Origin: Spirometra erinaceieuropaei
Taxonomy: Eukaryota; Platyhelminthes; Cestoda; Diphyllobothriidea; Diphyllobothriidae
Assembly (NCBI GenBank): GCA_902702965.1
Contig: CACRXP010000051.1
Coordinates: 62,893 to 126,892 of the forward strand
Length of the DNA: 64,000 nt
Direction: 5' to 3'
A model generated the notes under the pieces. That model saw only the letters and a list, made by a program, of their open reading frames with translations, was not told the origin of the DNA and made no database searches. This document shows, piece by piece, positions 1-11,000 of this stretch. The stretch's first letter is position 1. The number at the start of each line of letters is the position of its first letter. Made by a program: the position numbers and the translations under genes.

Positions 1-3
1 TTC

Positions 4-2444
4 TTGACGGTCGAAAATCTACCGCCAGCAGTTTTTTTTCTCCTGAACCCTCCAAACCATAAAAACCACCATCAACTTCAGGAGTTTTTTTTTCCCTGCT
101 GGTCGGATTTCCAGAATGTAACTCTCGGAACACGTGTTAGGGAAGGGCAACGTTCAAAGTGCCTCGACCTGGTGCTCACTCAAGATGAGGAGAGTGAGCT
201 GGATATGCAAGATCTCCCGCCAATTGGTGCTAGTGATCATATTGTGATGCTCATCGAGTATTCCATGTTCTCTCAGCCTAATTCACCTGAACAATTGCAA
301 ACAAATATCTGGAAGGGGGATTTTTCTAGCATGCGAACGCAAGTCTCAGCAATACCGTGGACAATCACATTGCAGGGAACAGTTGATGACTACTGGAGCA
401 CCTTCAGCTCACTGGTCAAAAGAATCGTTAATCTAAACTGTCCACTCAGACGAAAGAAAACAAGCAACCGTCCGCCGTGGATGAACCGGAAACTTCAAAC
501 CGCGTTTAAGAGGAGAAATAAAGTGTGGAGACGTTATCGACAAACAGACAGTCCTGAAGACCTGAAGGAATACAAGCGACAGCGGAATGCATGTAAACGC
601 GAGGCTCATAGACTTCGAAGCAACTACAAGCTGTGCATATTACAAAATTCCTTGGAGCATCCTAAAATCCTCTATAGTTACATACGTAATGGACAGAGCA
701 ATCGTGAACCGATTCCAGCGCTAAGATCCCAAAACGGAGTAATTGAGACAGATGACCACCTGAAAGCATCAGCTTTCTTCAATTTCTTTCAGTCGGTATT
801 CACTCATGACACAAACCCTCCTGCCATGCCTTAAGTAGATCAACGACAAAATCCTTCCTGTCCTGCACTGGAAGACAATCCTTTCTTCTCACCCATGTTG
901 ATAATGACCGAACTACGCCGGCTGAAACCCGCCAAATCACCTGGCCCAGATGGAATTCATCCACTTGTCCTCCGAGAATTAGCTGATGTACTCTGTGAGC
1001 CGGTGTCCATGATATTTCGGAAGTCCATGGACGAAGGCGAACTGCCGGAGGAGTAAAAAACGGCCCATATTTCTCCAATCTATAAAGGAGGATGCAGGCT
1101 GGAACCCGAAAACTACCGTCCTATTAGTTTAACCTGCATTCTGTGCAAGGTAATGGAACGACTTATTAAAGGATATTTGATGTCGTATCTGGAGCAGAGG
1201 GACCTGTTTTGTGCTGCTGATCACGGATTTCGTCGTGGTCACTCCTGTCTTTAAAGCAGTCTTTACTCTCAGGAAAAGTGGCCAAGAGCCGTAGACCAGG
1301 GTCGTCCAGTGGACGTCATCTTCTTTGACTTTAAGGAGGCGTTAGATAGCGTTCCTCATGGACGACTTCCACAGAAAATTAGGGAGTGTGGAATACAGGG
1401 TAACATTTTTAATTGGATTAAAAGTTTCCTGTCATGCAGGCTCCAAAAGGTCATCGTTGGTACCACTGCATCCGAATGGGTGCCAGTAAAAAGCGGCGTT
1501 CCGCAGGGCTCAGTCTTGGGTCCTCTCCTCTTCCTCATCTATATAAATGACTGTCCTGCAGACCTTGAATGCGATGGCGTCATGTTTGCGGATGATATAA
1601 AGATCTGGAAAACAATCAGGTGCGTTGAAGACGCGCAGAAGCTACAGGAAGATGTTAATAAGCTGGCTGCGTGGTCCAGCAAGTGGCTTCTAGCGTTTAA
1701 CGTATCCAAGTGCGTAGTCTTGCGACTAGAATCTGGACGGAGACGCTTCCCAAAACATCAGTACACCATACATGGGGTTCCACTAAATGAAGTGGACACG
1801 CGCAAAGACCTAGGTGTCTGGACATGCTCAAACTTGCTGCCCTCTCAGCACTGCAAAAGAGTCGTCCAAAAGACAACCAGCATCATGCACTGGATTAGGC
1901 GTGCCTTCAAAATCTTTCCTCCAGAACTCTTCTCACAGATATTCGGCACGTTCTTCAGACCGCACTTAGAATACGGAATGCCATCATGGATGCCCTGGAT
2001 GAATAAAGACAGGGATGCCATAGAACAGGTGCGACGATGGGCCGCAAAACTGATGGACGGTCTCAGGACTCTGTCCTACACTGAAAGACTGATCCAGTTA
2101 AATTTGTTCCCCCTATCCTATCGATGAATGAGGTGTGACCTGTTATGGACATTCCGCATTATCCACGGGCATTAATGTTCGGTCAAAACTGACGACTTCT
2201 TTGAATTCACGACCACGAGTCACCTGCGCGGTCACCAGTACAAAGTCAAGCGGGAGCGTACATGCCTAGACAATCGGAAGTTTTCCTTCAGCCAGCGTGT
2301 TGTTCGACCGTGGAACTCACTCCCAAGTGAAATAGTGACATCTGATACAATCCCTGTATTCAAAAGGCAGCTGGATCGTTTGATCTTTGATAAAGGACGA
2401 CTCAGAACAGGACTATCTGCGGCCCGCCATAAGTTCCATTTTTG
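4..2444 (+). pseudogene. LINE endonuclease-reverse transcriptase, one frame with five premature stops
   Basis: The protein would nick target DNA and reverse-transcribe the element RNA. Near residue 75 the endonuclease tail shows the GASDH motif (SDH box). The fingers region follows from about 904 with PAKSPGPDGIHP and NYRPISL. Motif A is FFDFKEALDSVPH (about 1321), motif B GVPQGSVLGPLLFLIYIND (about 1498) and the catalytic box FADDIKIW (about 1585), so the acidic pair is kept. A C-terminal segment with RPWNSLP lies near 2310. The frame is broken only by TAA at 832, 1054 and 1252, TGA at 2125 and TAA at 2173; I found no frameshift. The copy cannot make a full protein but may be fairly young. 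The start lies outside the window. Confidence 0.92.
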
Positions 2445-2730
2445 ATTTCATCCCTACGTAACACACCCCCGACTTTTAATGAAATTTCCCCTCACAAATT
2501 ATGCAAATGACTGCACTTTATACTGTTTGTATATAACTGCACTTAAAATTTCATATATACACTGAGAAGACCGCCTGCCGCATCCTTCGCAGTCCCGCAT
2601 TGTGAAAAAGGTTTCCGTGAACAAATATGCTACTGACAAAATTTTAGTACAATGTATATTTAACATTTATATTTTATGAACCGTTTTTAATAGGGTCATC
2701 AAGGGCATTGCCTATTACCCTAAAATACAC

Positions 2731-2747
2731 TATTATTATTATTATTA
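2731..2747 (+). repeat. (TTA)n tail of the LINE
   Basis: Five to six TTA/ATT units sit directly after the element's 3' UTR. Simple-repeat tails of this kind end many CR1-like LINEs. The position supports this as the 3' boundary of the insertion. Confidence 0.7.
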
Positions 2748-2750
2748 AGA

Positions 2751-3379
2751 TTAGCTGTTTAAATTTTGTATTCCAGATGGCGTCTCACAGAACCGTTGAA
2801 AATTCATCGAGAGAGGTCAGGAACAGTTATTGTAAACGCTTATCTAATCCGATGCAACAGACTTTCCTTCATTTTCTATTTCCGTCCCGTTAATATAATA
2901 CTCATGTTTCGGAGAGGCGTCTCGGCCAGTGTTCAAGCTTAGGGCCGCTTATTTGGGCACAGGGAATTGTTTGAACAAACACTCTATTCGTCGATGTTCG
3001 ATTGCAACGTCTTTGCGTCATCAACATAGCTGGCTTTATTTCACGTTTTACTGTAATCTGCGAATATGAGAGCCTTAAAATCCGATTCGCTGAGGTAAAT
3101 ATTGACATAGGTCAGGAGGACCTAATACAGAACATTGCGGGCCAACGCATTCTACTTTGGCCTATAATATTTGGTCTGCTACGCTTCCTAATTAGTAGCT
3201 TAGATTCAGTTGCATTCCTTACTTTCGTGTGTTGTAATACAGTTTTTCACCATCTAAACACTCCTGGATATGTCGACTTTTTACAATGCTTTTAAACTAC
3301 TAAAAGCGCCTTTTGGGATGGCGGCTTAAATAATTTTCATCGGTGACCTTTTGCTGTTTTCGCGTCAACTTGTGTCAAG
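2751..3379. other. Spacer between LINE and coiled-coil gene
   Basis: No exon, RNA gene or repeat is recognisable. The open frames here (for example 3002-3295) show no family motif and look like chance ORFs. The 5' UTR and promoter of the gene starting at 3380 should lie here, but I see no clear TATA or initiator signal. Confidence 0.4.
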
Positions 3380-3501
3380 ATGGGTCTTCCAAATAAGATG
3401 ATTAAATATAGTACAAACATGTTCGATGAACTCGAAGAACTTTCTACTTCTTCCACTACAAATCGCCCTTACACTGAGGCTGTAGCTCTATTTGGTTCTG
3501 G
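3380..3501 (+). CDS. Coiled-coil gene, exon 1 (start codon)
   Basis: It encodes 40 residues plus two bases, starting MGLPNKMIKYS. The donor is GG|GTAGAC, phase 2. The following intron is only 42 nt (3502-3543) and ends in a T-rich tract plus TAG, typical of the tiny 5' introns of flatworm genes. Confidence 0.65.
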
Positions 3502-6500
3502 GTAGACTTTTGTTTAAGTTACGACCGTTTTTTGATTTTATAGCGAGGATAATTATATTCGCCAACTGGAATTCGATAAGCAAAAGCTACTGAGACAAAA
3601 TGACCAACTACAGGCTCAGCTAGAAACCTCGGAGCAGGCTTACAATGAACTCACATACCAAATTGAGAACTTAACTAAAGATAACTTGCTGTACGTACGT
3701 TGCTCCACTTTATCCTTATTCTAATGGGATCTTAAAAAGTCAAGCTTCATATTGTGCGTAATGTAAATTTGCGAGCACATGCATAGGCAATGAAGAGAAA
3801 CATCAAAACGCAAAATGCGCGTTTTGCTTTTCTGTCGAAAGGATACATCTGAAATCACTATTTTTGTGGCAGTATTAGTGCCATTTGTTAAAAGAATAAT
3901 TGAAACCAGAAAGTTCAGCACTGTTTCCGTTTTTTACATGAAAGTGTAAATATTAGATGTGCTTATGCTTCGGAGCTTGACAATGTCCGAGAAATCCGAA
4001 AAGTTGCGTTTATAAACCAGTTCGAAACACACATTTTGCGTTTGAATCCAGAAACGGGACAGGCTTTGAAATCTCTTATCAACAATTGTTACGTTAAAAT
4101 CATTAGTCGCAACACTTACATGGAGTCGGTCACTTAATGATCGTTTTTTTCATTGCCATGATTAATGACTTTGAGCTTCACGTTATGAGAGCAATGTACG
4201 TAGCCTCGGAAACTTGAAGACAAATATTGATACTAGTGGAAATATTAAAAACTAAGGCATGATCTAGGTATATCCGACTGAGAGGTTATATTAACTTCCC
4301 AGGTCTTCTTTATTGAGCAGTTTGGGAAATCCAAATAGGTAAAGATACGATGATTTATATGTCATGTTTTCATGTGAACACCTTTTACAGGCGAAACTGT
4401 TTGGCATCCTAATGATTACTTGCGTTTGGAAGCAATTGATAAGCCCATAAATTCTTTATCGCGTTCAAACGCTGTCGAAAAATCACAGTGCACATAAATA
4501 AAATGTTCCTCGATACCCCTTCCTACTAAATAAAGTCAGAAAAAGTGACTGCGACATCAAGACTGTCAATAATATGGGTTTCTCGAAGCCTTGTGTGCTA
4601 TACGTAGATATTACAACTTTAAATTCGTCTGCAAAATTACCAAATATCCCACCACATGTCGTCTAATTAACTTTCAATTTTTTATGAGTTTGCTCAACTA
4701 CGAACTTGTCTCTTTATTTGTTGGATAACCTGGAATATGGAAAAATTATAGAGCGTCGGAATTAAGGGACGAAAATAGGAGGCTTTCAGAAGTAGTTGCC
4801 GAAAAATCTCAACAAGTCCATGATTTGACTGCACGACTTAAAGATCAGAAACAAGAAGGTCATCTGCTAGAGGAGAAACTTTCTACAAAGGAGTACGAAT
4901 GCACGGTTCTTAAGGAAAAGGTATGTAGACTACTTTAAATTGTAAAGTATTTAACGTTCGTAGACATTGTATCAATGTGTAGTAAGGAATATACTTATTG
5001 GATGCATTTACTTATTCCATGTACAGTTCTCCGTATTTTGCCTGCGTTACATGAGTAAAACTGATTACTTTATCCATCTCCATATATTAGATATAGGAAT
5101 CGCAAAACAAGCGACGTAAGAATTTTAAGATGACGGTAGATAAATCAGCGAAATTTGCAATTTGCAAAGTAGATTTAACAGGTTTATTTTTTTCCAAGTT
5201 ATATTGTATAGTAAGGACGTTCAATCGGGCAGAAGTAACTTGGAGTCTTTAGATAAATTTCACTGCTTATGTGCGTATGAACGCTAAGTTTAGGATGTAT
5301 TTTTAAATTAAAACATTTGCACCGAACAATATGATCGAATTATTTGCCGGCCTTACGGATGGAAAACTCTCTCTTCAGTTCCTTCTGTCATACGAGTTAA
5401 AATACTTTCAAAATTAATGCCCAATTTTCACGCTGCGTCCAGGCTTCTGGACGTTGAGAAACAAGAATTGATCTGAACCAGACGCAACTTGAGACATTTA
5501 TCACGCTCATTAAATATAATTAGCATAATATATTCTCTCGTACCCTAATTGCTATAAAGGCCCAAACTCTTAGAGTTAGATATGATTTGACTCATAACGA
5601 TCAAGCAAAGACACTGCAAGTTAATGCGTCTGAGATTGAACGACATGGCTTCGCAACAGAAGCATTAGTTATGTAGTTGAGTGACCTTGACTATTTCGAG
5701 TCCAAAAATGGACGTGGCAGCGGAATAATAAGGGCCAGCCAAAACTCCAGCAACGTTTTATTGCGTATAGTGACAGGAAAACTTACGACTATTAACTTTG
5801 CAGAAAATGTCCTCGACGAACAATATCTAGTCGAGATCGCGAACATTAGATTTGGGATCGAAAATTGGTTGATAACCAAAGCAGGGTATATGCAAGGCCT
5901 CTAGTTTTCGGTGAGTCAAAAATGCTTTTCTATGGGGTATGTGAAGGCCATTGCGTTGATTATTTTGCCGTGCACTTTAAGTCTGTGTCATGTACTCTGG
6001 GCGAAATTTAATAAAACATATGTTCGAACCCGCAACCTAGTAAAAACTAAAGAAGTACACTTAAAAATATTTATTATCCTCACTAAACTTTTATTGGAAC
6101 ATATTTACAGGTTTTGTGGAATGGTTTGTTGCTGGGTTAATTCAACTGGGCATGACGTGTTTTTGTTGTTTTTCAGGCAGAACATTTCCAAAATGTTGCT
6201 TCATCGCAGTACGTTTGTCTTGAAAGTGCACAGGAGGAACAAATAAGGCAGATGGTATTTTGTTACTTTGTCATTTTTTGTGCAGGCAACGTTGTCAGCT
6301 TTCGATAATAAGGTTGAAATTCTCAAAGAAAAGGTTGAATCGGTACCCACACCTTCATTCCTAGAAAATTAACGTTTTATCCAGATTCAAGAGAAATTCG
6401 AAGTCGTGGAATGTCGGATGAAGGACTTACAAGATGAGATTGTGGTAAAACCTGAAATTATGTTAATGTTTTTTGTAAAGTTTGCTTTTGCTGAGAGGCA

Positions 6501-8000
6501 GGAACTCGACAAAACAGTTCATTCGCTGAAGTACGATCGCCAACAGACCAGGTGACCTGACTGTCTCACAGACGCAGATAGATCTATTGAGTTTCACATT
6601 ACATAGTCCCTGGCAAATTTTAGAAATAAATAAAAGTCCCTTAACATAAAATTACATGAGCAACATTAACTGCTCAGTCACCAACAACTGAATGGTTTCA
6701 TTATGGCACACGAGGCCCACTCTTTTTTATTCCCAGAAGTGCTATGTGCTCACTACTTGAGATCCAGTTTACCGTAGTTGGTTATAGCGAAACGGAAACC
6801 TAATTCGACCCAGACACGGATGGTCACAACAAAAATAATATACCCACTCTGAAAATGAGTAAATAAATGGAATTATTAGATTCTCATACATCTTTTTTAT
6901 TGTTTAAAATCAGCTGCCGGACGCGAAATGTGCACGTTGTGCGCTGTCATTACATTGCTCCAGATTTATACTTATTCGTCCGTTGCTGTGGAAGTGGAAA
7001 TATGGTAAAACATCCCCACAACGAGCGAACTGATAAGTTTAGAGGATTCAGCGTATATAAGTCCGTAAATGGAATATGGTGGAGGTGAGAAAATGGATGG
7101 AGATCGACTGTTGTACCTTCAGCGTATAAGTTATGTTAATTGCGAAATTAGGGATAAGGAAAAGGAATTGTGTAAGCTGACCACTTTCGAAGGATGTAAA
7201 ATGCCTTTGAAGAGAGAGAGGGATCTTGCTTGGAAATCAGGAATGCGTTTCCATTAGTTGCTCCATAAAGCTAAGTTGTATTAGAAAGAACCAAAACACG
7301 CCCCGGATGATTTTTATGCGTTACCTAAACGTTTCAATTTAATGTGGAAACTGCGTTATGCAAATAGGATAATTATTTCGACCCTTATTACACCGTAGGA
7401 CGCACTGTCATGAATTTAAGTTTCTTGATCTTGCCCCAGGTTATTTGTCACCAGTTACAACGACGAGTCAGTAGCTTACACACGTTTGCTGTTACCAGCT
7501 TGTGTTTTAGATTTTTACTCAAAAATACATGCTAATGTCTAACTGTCTTTGTGACCCGAATTCACGATTTTTAACCGACTAGTGGATGTCCTCTTCAAAT
7601 TCACAAACGATCACACAGTGAATGTTTTGAGGCACACGTTCTGCCTACCGGCAACATATCATCAAATATCGCTGAAGAATTGATGGATGCCATTGTTGCT
7701 GAAGGAAAAGATACCATAGGCGGACACCGGGGAGCATTTTTCGCTGGCGACATTACTCACCAACAGTATTCTCCAGTAACAGAAGAAATTGTCGAGTCTG
7801 ACCTAAAAGACGTCAACCAAAGTTTGTCAAGTAAGGTTTTTCCGCAGCCAACACCATCGGTAAGCTTCGCACTTACTATCATGTTAATTTACTTTAGAGG
7901 AACACAGTTATGTGTCCTGATCGACGTCCGTATGATCAACATCAGACACCCGGGTGAGTTGAAACCTTTTGCATTTTCCAGGTCTTGGGTCTCGTCATAA
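3380..8000 (+). CDS. Coiled-coil protein gene, ten exons, about 346 aa, unnamed
   Basis: Ten exons join in one frame (1041 coding bases, 346 residues plus stop): 3380-3501, 3544-3690, 4752-4920, 6177-6254, 6286-6342, 6385-6444, 6496-6551, 7583-7859, 7898-7953 and 7982-8000. Every junction has GT-AG ends and matching phase. The start ATG has A at -3 and G at +4. Residues of about 42-220 are heptad-like and rich in E, K, Q and L (for example QLEFDKQKLLRQNDQLQAQL, then ASELRDENRRLSEVV), typical of a long coiled coil. The tail is polar and ends in PGGSWVSS. There is no signal peptide or membrane segment. MFDELEEL near residue 14 loosely resembles the adaptor motif of Spindly/BICD-type dynein adaptors, and EELMDAI near the C-terminus loosely resembles Rab11-FIP3/4; neither is enough for a name. 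Extra exons could hide in the 4921-6176 gap, where both flanks are phase 0. Confidence 0.68.
4752..4920 (+). CDS. Coiled-coil gene, exon 3
   Basis: It encodes 56 residues of strongly heptad-like sequence (ELRDENRRL through ECTVLKEK) and ends at a strong GTATGT donor, phase 0. It enters with one base, matching the phase-2 donor of exon 2 across the 1061-base intron 3691-4751. Confidence 0.68.
7583..7859 (+). CDS. Coiled-coil gene, exon 8 (largest exon)
   Basis: It encodes 92 residues, including SSNIAEELMDAIVAEG and an acidic stretch, and ends at a GTAAGC donor. It enters with one base after a TAG acceptor, matching the phase-2 donor at 6551. The next two exons follow across introns of only 38 and 28 nt and reach a TAA at 7998-8000. 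Confidence 0.6.
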
Positions 8001-11000
8001 CTCTACTACTCACTCAAAGCAGAGTTTAAAACAGGAGTTCACGACCCATATGGATTCCAAAACGATAAATTAGTGAAAACGTATAAGGGAATGTAATTAA
8101 TTATGGGTGATAGTTTCGGCCATAGAGCATCTTCGCAGATATCATATCTCCTGGCTCAATTCTCTCGCGACAATTTTACCCACACAGTCTGTGATGCAAA
8201 CATACCTGTCTTAATTGTGTACTTAACACACTGATGTTTTAGTTCGACATAATTACAATGAAAATCGAAACAGTTCCAAAAACCCCACGATACAGTGGTA
8301 ATGTGAATAATTTGCTGGTCGTTTTATATGCCAAAACCTAACTGCCCCCTTCTACCGCACACTGTCCGTTAAGTTTTTGATGCGAAGGCAGCATAGCAGT
8401 TACTTATGAGGTTTCTACCCTAGGTGTCGGAATATTCTGACTATCTATCCACCAAAAGCGTCTGCAGATTAATTGTGATATGGAAGGCTGGCAATTTTTA
8501 AACCGGCGTATTTGTCCGTTCACTGTGGGTATAGTCAGATCGATCCGAGTTTCTGGAAAAATCCCCTTTGCTTTTCACGTTAGACCGCCAAAACGGTGAT
8601 GGAAAAGAGTGAACGTACCACTGAACTAGTGAATTTTGTCTTAGTTTCCTTTTCGATGTGCCAGTCTAAACCCCGTTACAACGAGCGCATTGAGTGGGAC
8701 AGGACACCAAGTGCTTGTTTATCGAGACTGATATCAGTTGCAACACAAATTCAGCGCTCACTCTGAGAACTGACCGCTTTATAACTTGTTTTCCTGAACT
8801 CCTCTAGTCCTTTACTGTAGTCGTGATCGGTGAGGGAAAACGAAAACAGTTACGAAAGTATCTGAACAGCACAAAACGCGAGAGAATTAAATAATATTTT
8901 TACATCCTTGTTAAAAATGACCACGTGTCATTTGACCTTGAAATTAAATCATGTGCCCGTTTGGCGGGACAGAACGGAGATGTGTTGGACCAAAACGGGT
9001 AGTGAGGGATTGATTTTCATTGGCTATTGCGAAGCATAGTGTAATTATCATTTAGCTTTCCCTGTAGGAGTGCACAAGTGGACTCGGCCGAGGATGTTGG
9101 CTTTTTTAAACTAGAATTGTCTTTGGATGTAAGTCACTTTTCCCCAAGAATGTTCACTGCTGTCCAGTTATTGCTAAGAAGAATGTCCGCTGTTCCCGAA
9201 ATACGGGGAATCATACCGTGGTTTTGGCTTTGGACTGGTCCTAAGTCAGACAGTGGGTTGCTGAAAATTGTTAAATGCTGCAGGACAGGTTTGCAGGAAT
9301 GGGCAACAATCAAAAATAAGGCTAGAGCAATTGCGGAAAAAAGACTGTGAAACAACAGTTGAGCGAAGGATGCTTCTAATACAAGGAATGTCTTAAATAT
9401 ATTACCAGTCGCAGTCTAATAGCTGCGGAAAATTTGTGTTTTACTACCTGCGTACGCAGATGGGACAAAATAATAAAGCTCTCGGGTTATTGGAAGGATG
9501 ATACGCGAAGAAAATATACGGGTGCATAAAGTAACGACTGGTATTATGCCGTCCAGTGGACAACACACAGTTTTCGTAGACTCGGAGAAAGTGAGCGGAA
9601 TCCCTTATGCAGTCACGGCGCCTCTTAGGTAGGCGGCATTTGTGGGCTGGACCTACCTTCTCATATCGTCCATTCCAAATGTTAAGAATCCCCTGCGTGT
9701 ATATCGCCTACTTGGCCAGTAAGTCGCCACACTTAATGCGCGCTCGCAGGGATGTCCTCGGAGGTTAGTTTTGTGAATAGTCGAGGTAACTGGCTGGGTT
9801 TTACCTCATTCATCGTTTTAAGCAGCCTCTAAGTTTTGCGTGGATCTGCATGTAGTATTATCGGCTCAAGATCAGAGAAGTCCAGATTCCCAGGCCTTTT
9901 TCTATTTGACAGCTGCCGAAGTGAACGGTTATGCAATATGTCCTAAAACCATACGATTTGTTTGATTGTAGCACCGGACGTATGGGACCGACACTAGGAA
10001 GCGGCGTTTGAATGACGACCAAACGAAGGCTATTGTTTAGAATTATTAATTCCGTTAGATTAGCTTACTGTAATTTATGGGAACTGCTCCATTGTTTCCG
10101 TGTTAGCAAAAGCAATAGTACCTAGTTTGCAGCGGAGTGGACACGTGTTATGATCTCCTCTTCAGACGCCGTGTGTGGGATAAATTTGATGTTTTAGTCT
10201 GGATTACTTGCGAGGACATGTTTCTGTGTGATTACCGCAATGTCGCCTTAGCCAATTCATATTCTAACCCTAATTGCGACCTCGTAGGCGTAATTGTGAC
10301 CCCGCATATAGCTTAGGCTTGTGATTTAATCAGCATATATGAGGCAGACTGATAAAAGTACACTTCAAAACAGTTTTCGAGAAATAACAATGATCATTAC
10401 ATAAACACCTGAAGAGCATCGCTGTTGTCCGGCAACTCGTGAGATATGGTCTCTAGAAACCCACTTCTCAAGGTGCAATGAGTTAGTAAAATTTCGTGTG
10501 GAGAAAATTGCTCCTTAAAAATGTTTCCATGATCTTCTTCATTGCATCAGAGAGACGGGCCGCGCAAAAGTAAGGAACTGACAATACGCAGTCTTCATTT
10601 GATGGTGGGGAAGGGTAACTCAGTCAGGCCTCCAGCCATTTGAGAAGCCAAACTTCGGGGCTAACCCTAGGCAGCCTACTGCGGATATTTACCTAGGAAG
10701 GGCTGAGTGCAGAAACCAAAGTTCGGTTCTAAAGTCTTGAGTGAGTCTGAAGTTCATCCTCTGAAAAGAGTAGGTCTTACGTCCGTTAAAAGATCTTGGA
10801 AAAAAGTAGTTTTTTGTTTTCGGCTGTCCACATTTGAAGAATGAGCGATATTCTCGAGAGGAGTGGCAGTGTGTCTCACATGGCTTTCTGAACTTATGTT
10901 GTCATTCTGTCACACCGACTGTCAAGTAACATATCGGTGAGCCTGATGGTAACACTGTAAAATGATTACTAAAGTAGTTTGCAAGTATATTGGTTTTCCA

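Larger units (their letters stand above)
1..2750 (+). mobile_element. Non-LTR retrotransposon (LINE, CR1/Jockey-like) copy, left end cut by the window
   Basis: The stretch holds the end of an apurinic-type endonuclease domain, a complete reverse transcriptase and a 3' UTR that closes in a short (TTA)n tail at about 2731-2747. CR1/Jockey-type elements copy their RNA directly at the target site (target-primed reverse transcription), and simple 3' repeats fit that group. The whole coding part reads in one frame from the left edge to a TGA at 2442-2444. The element is on the same strand as the coiled-coil gene starting at 3380, about 630 bases downstream, so it is upstream of that gene rather than inside it. 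Its 5' end lies outside the window. The exact clade is an inference. Confidence 0.93.

Noticed and set aside
5568..5904. Possible extra exons of the coiled-coil gene
   Set aside because: The open frames need phases that do not fit the flanking phase-0 exons, and one carries a stop (TAG at about 5673).
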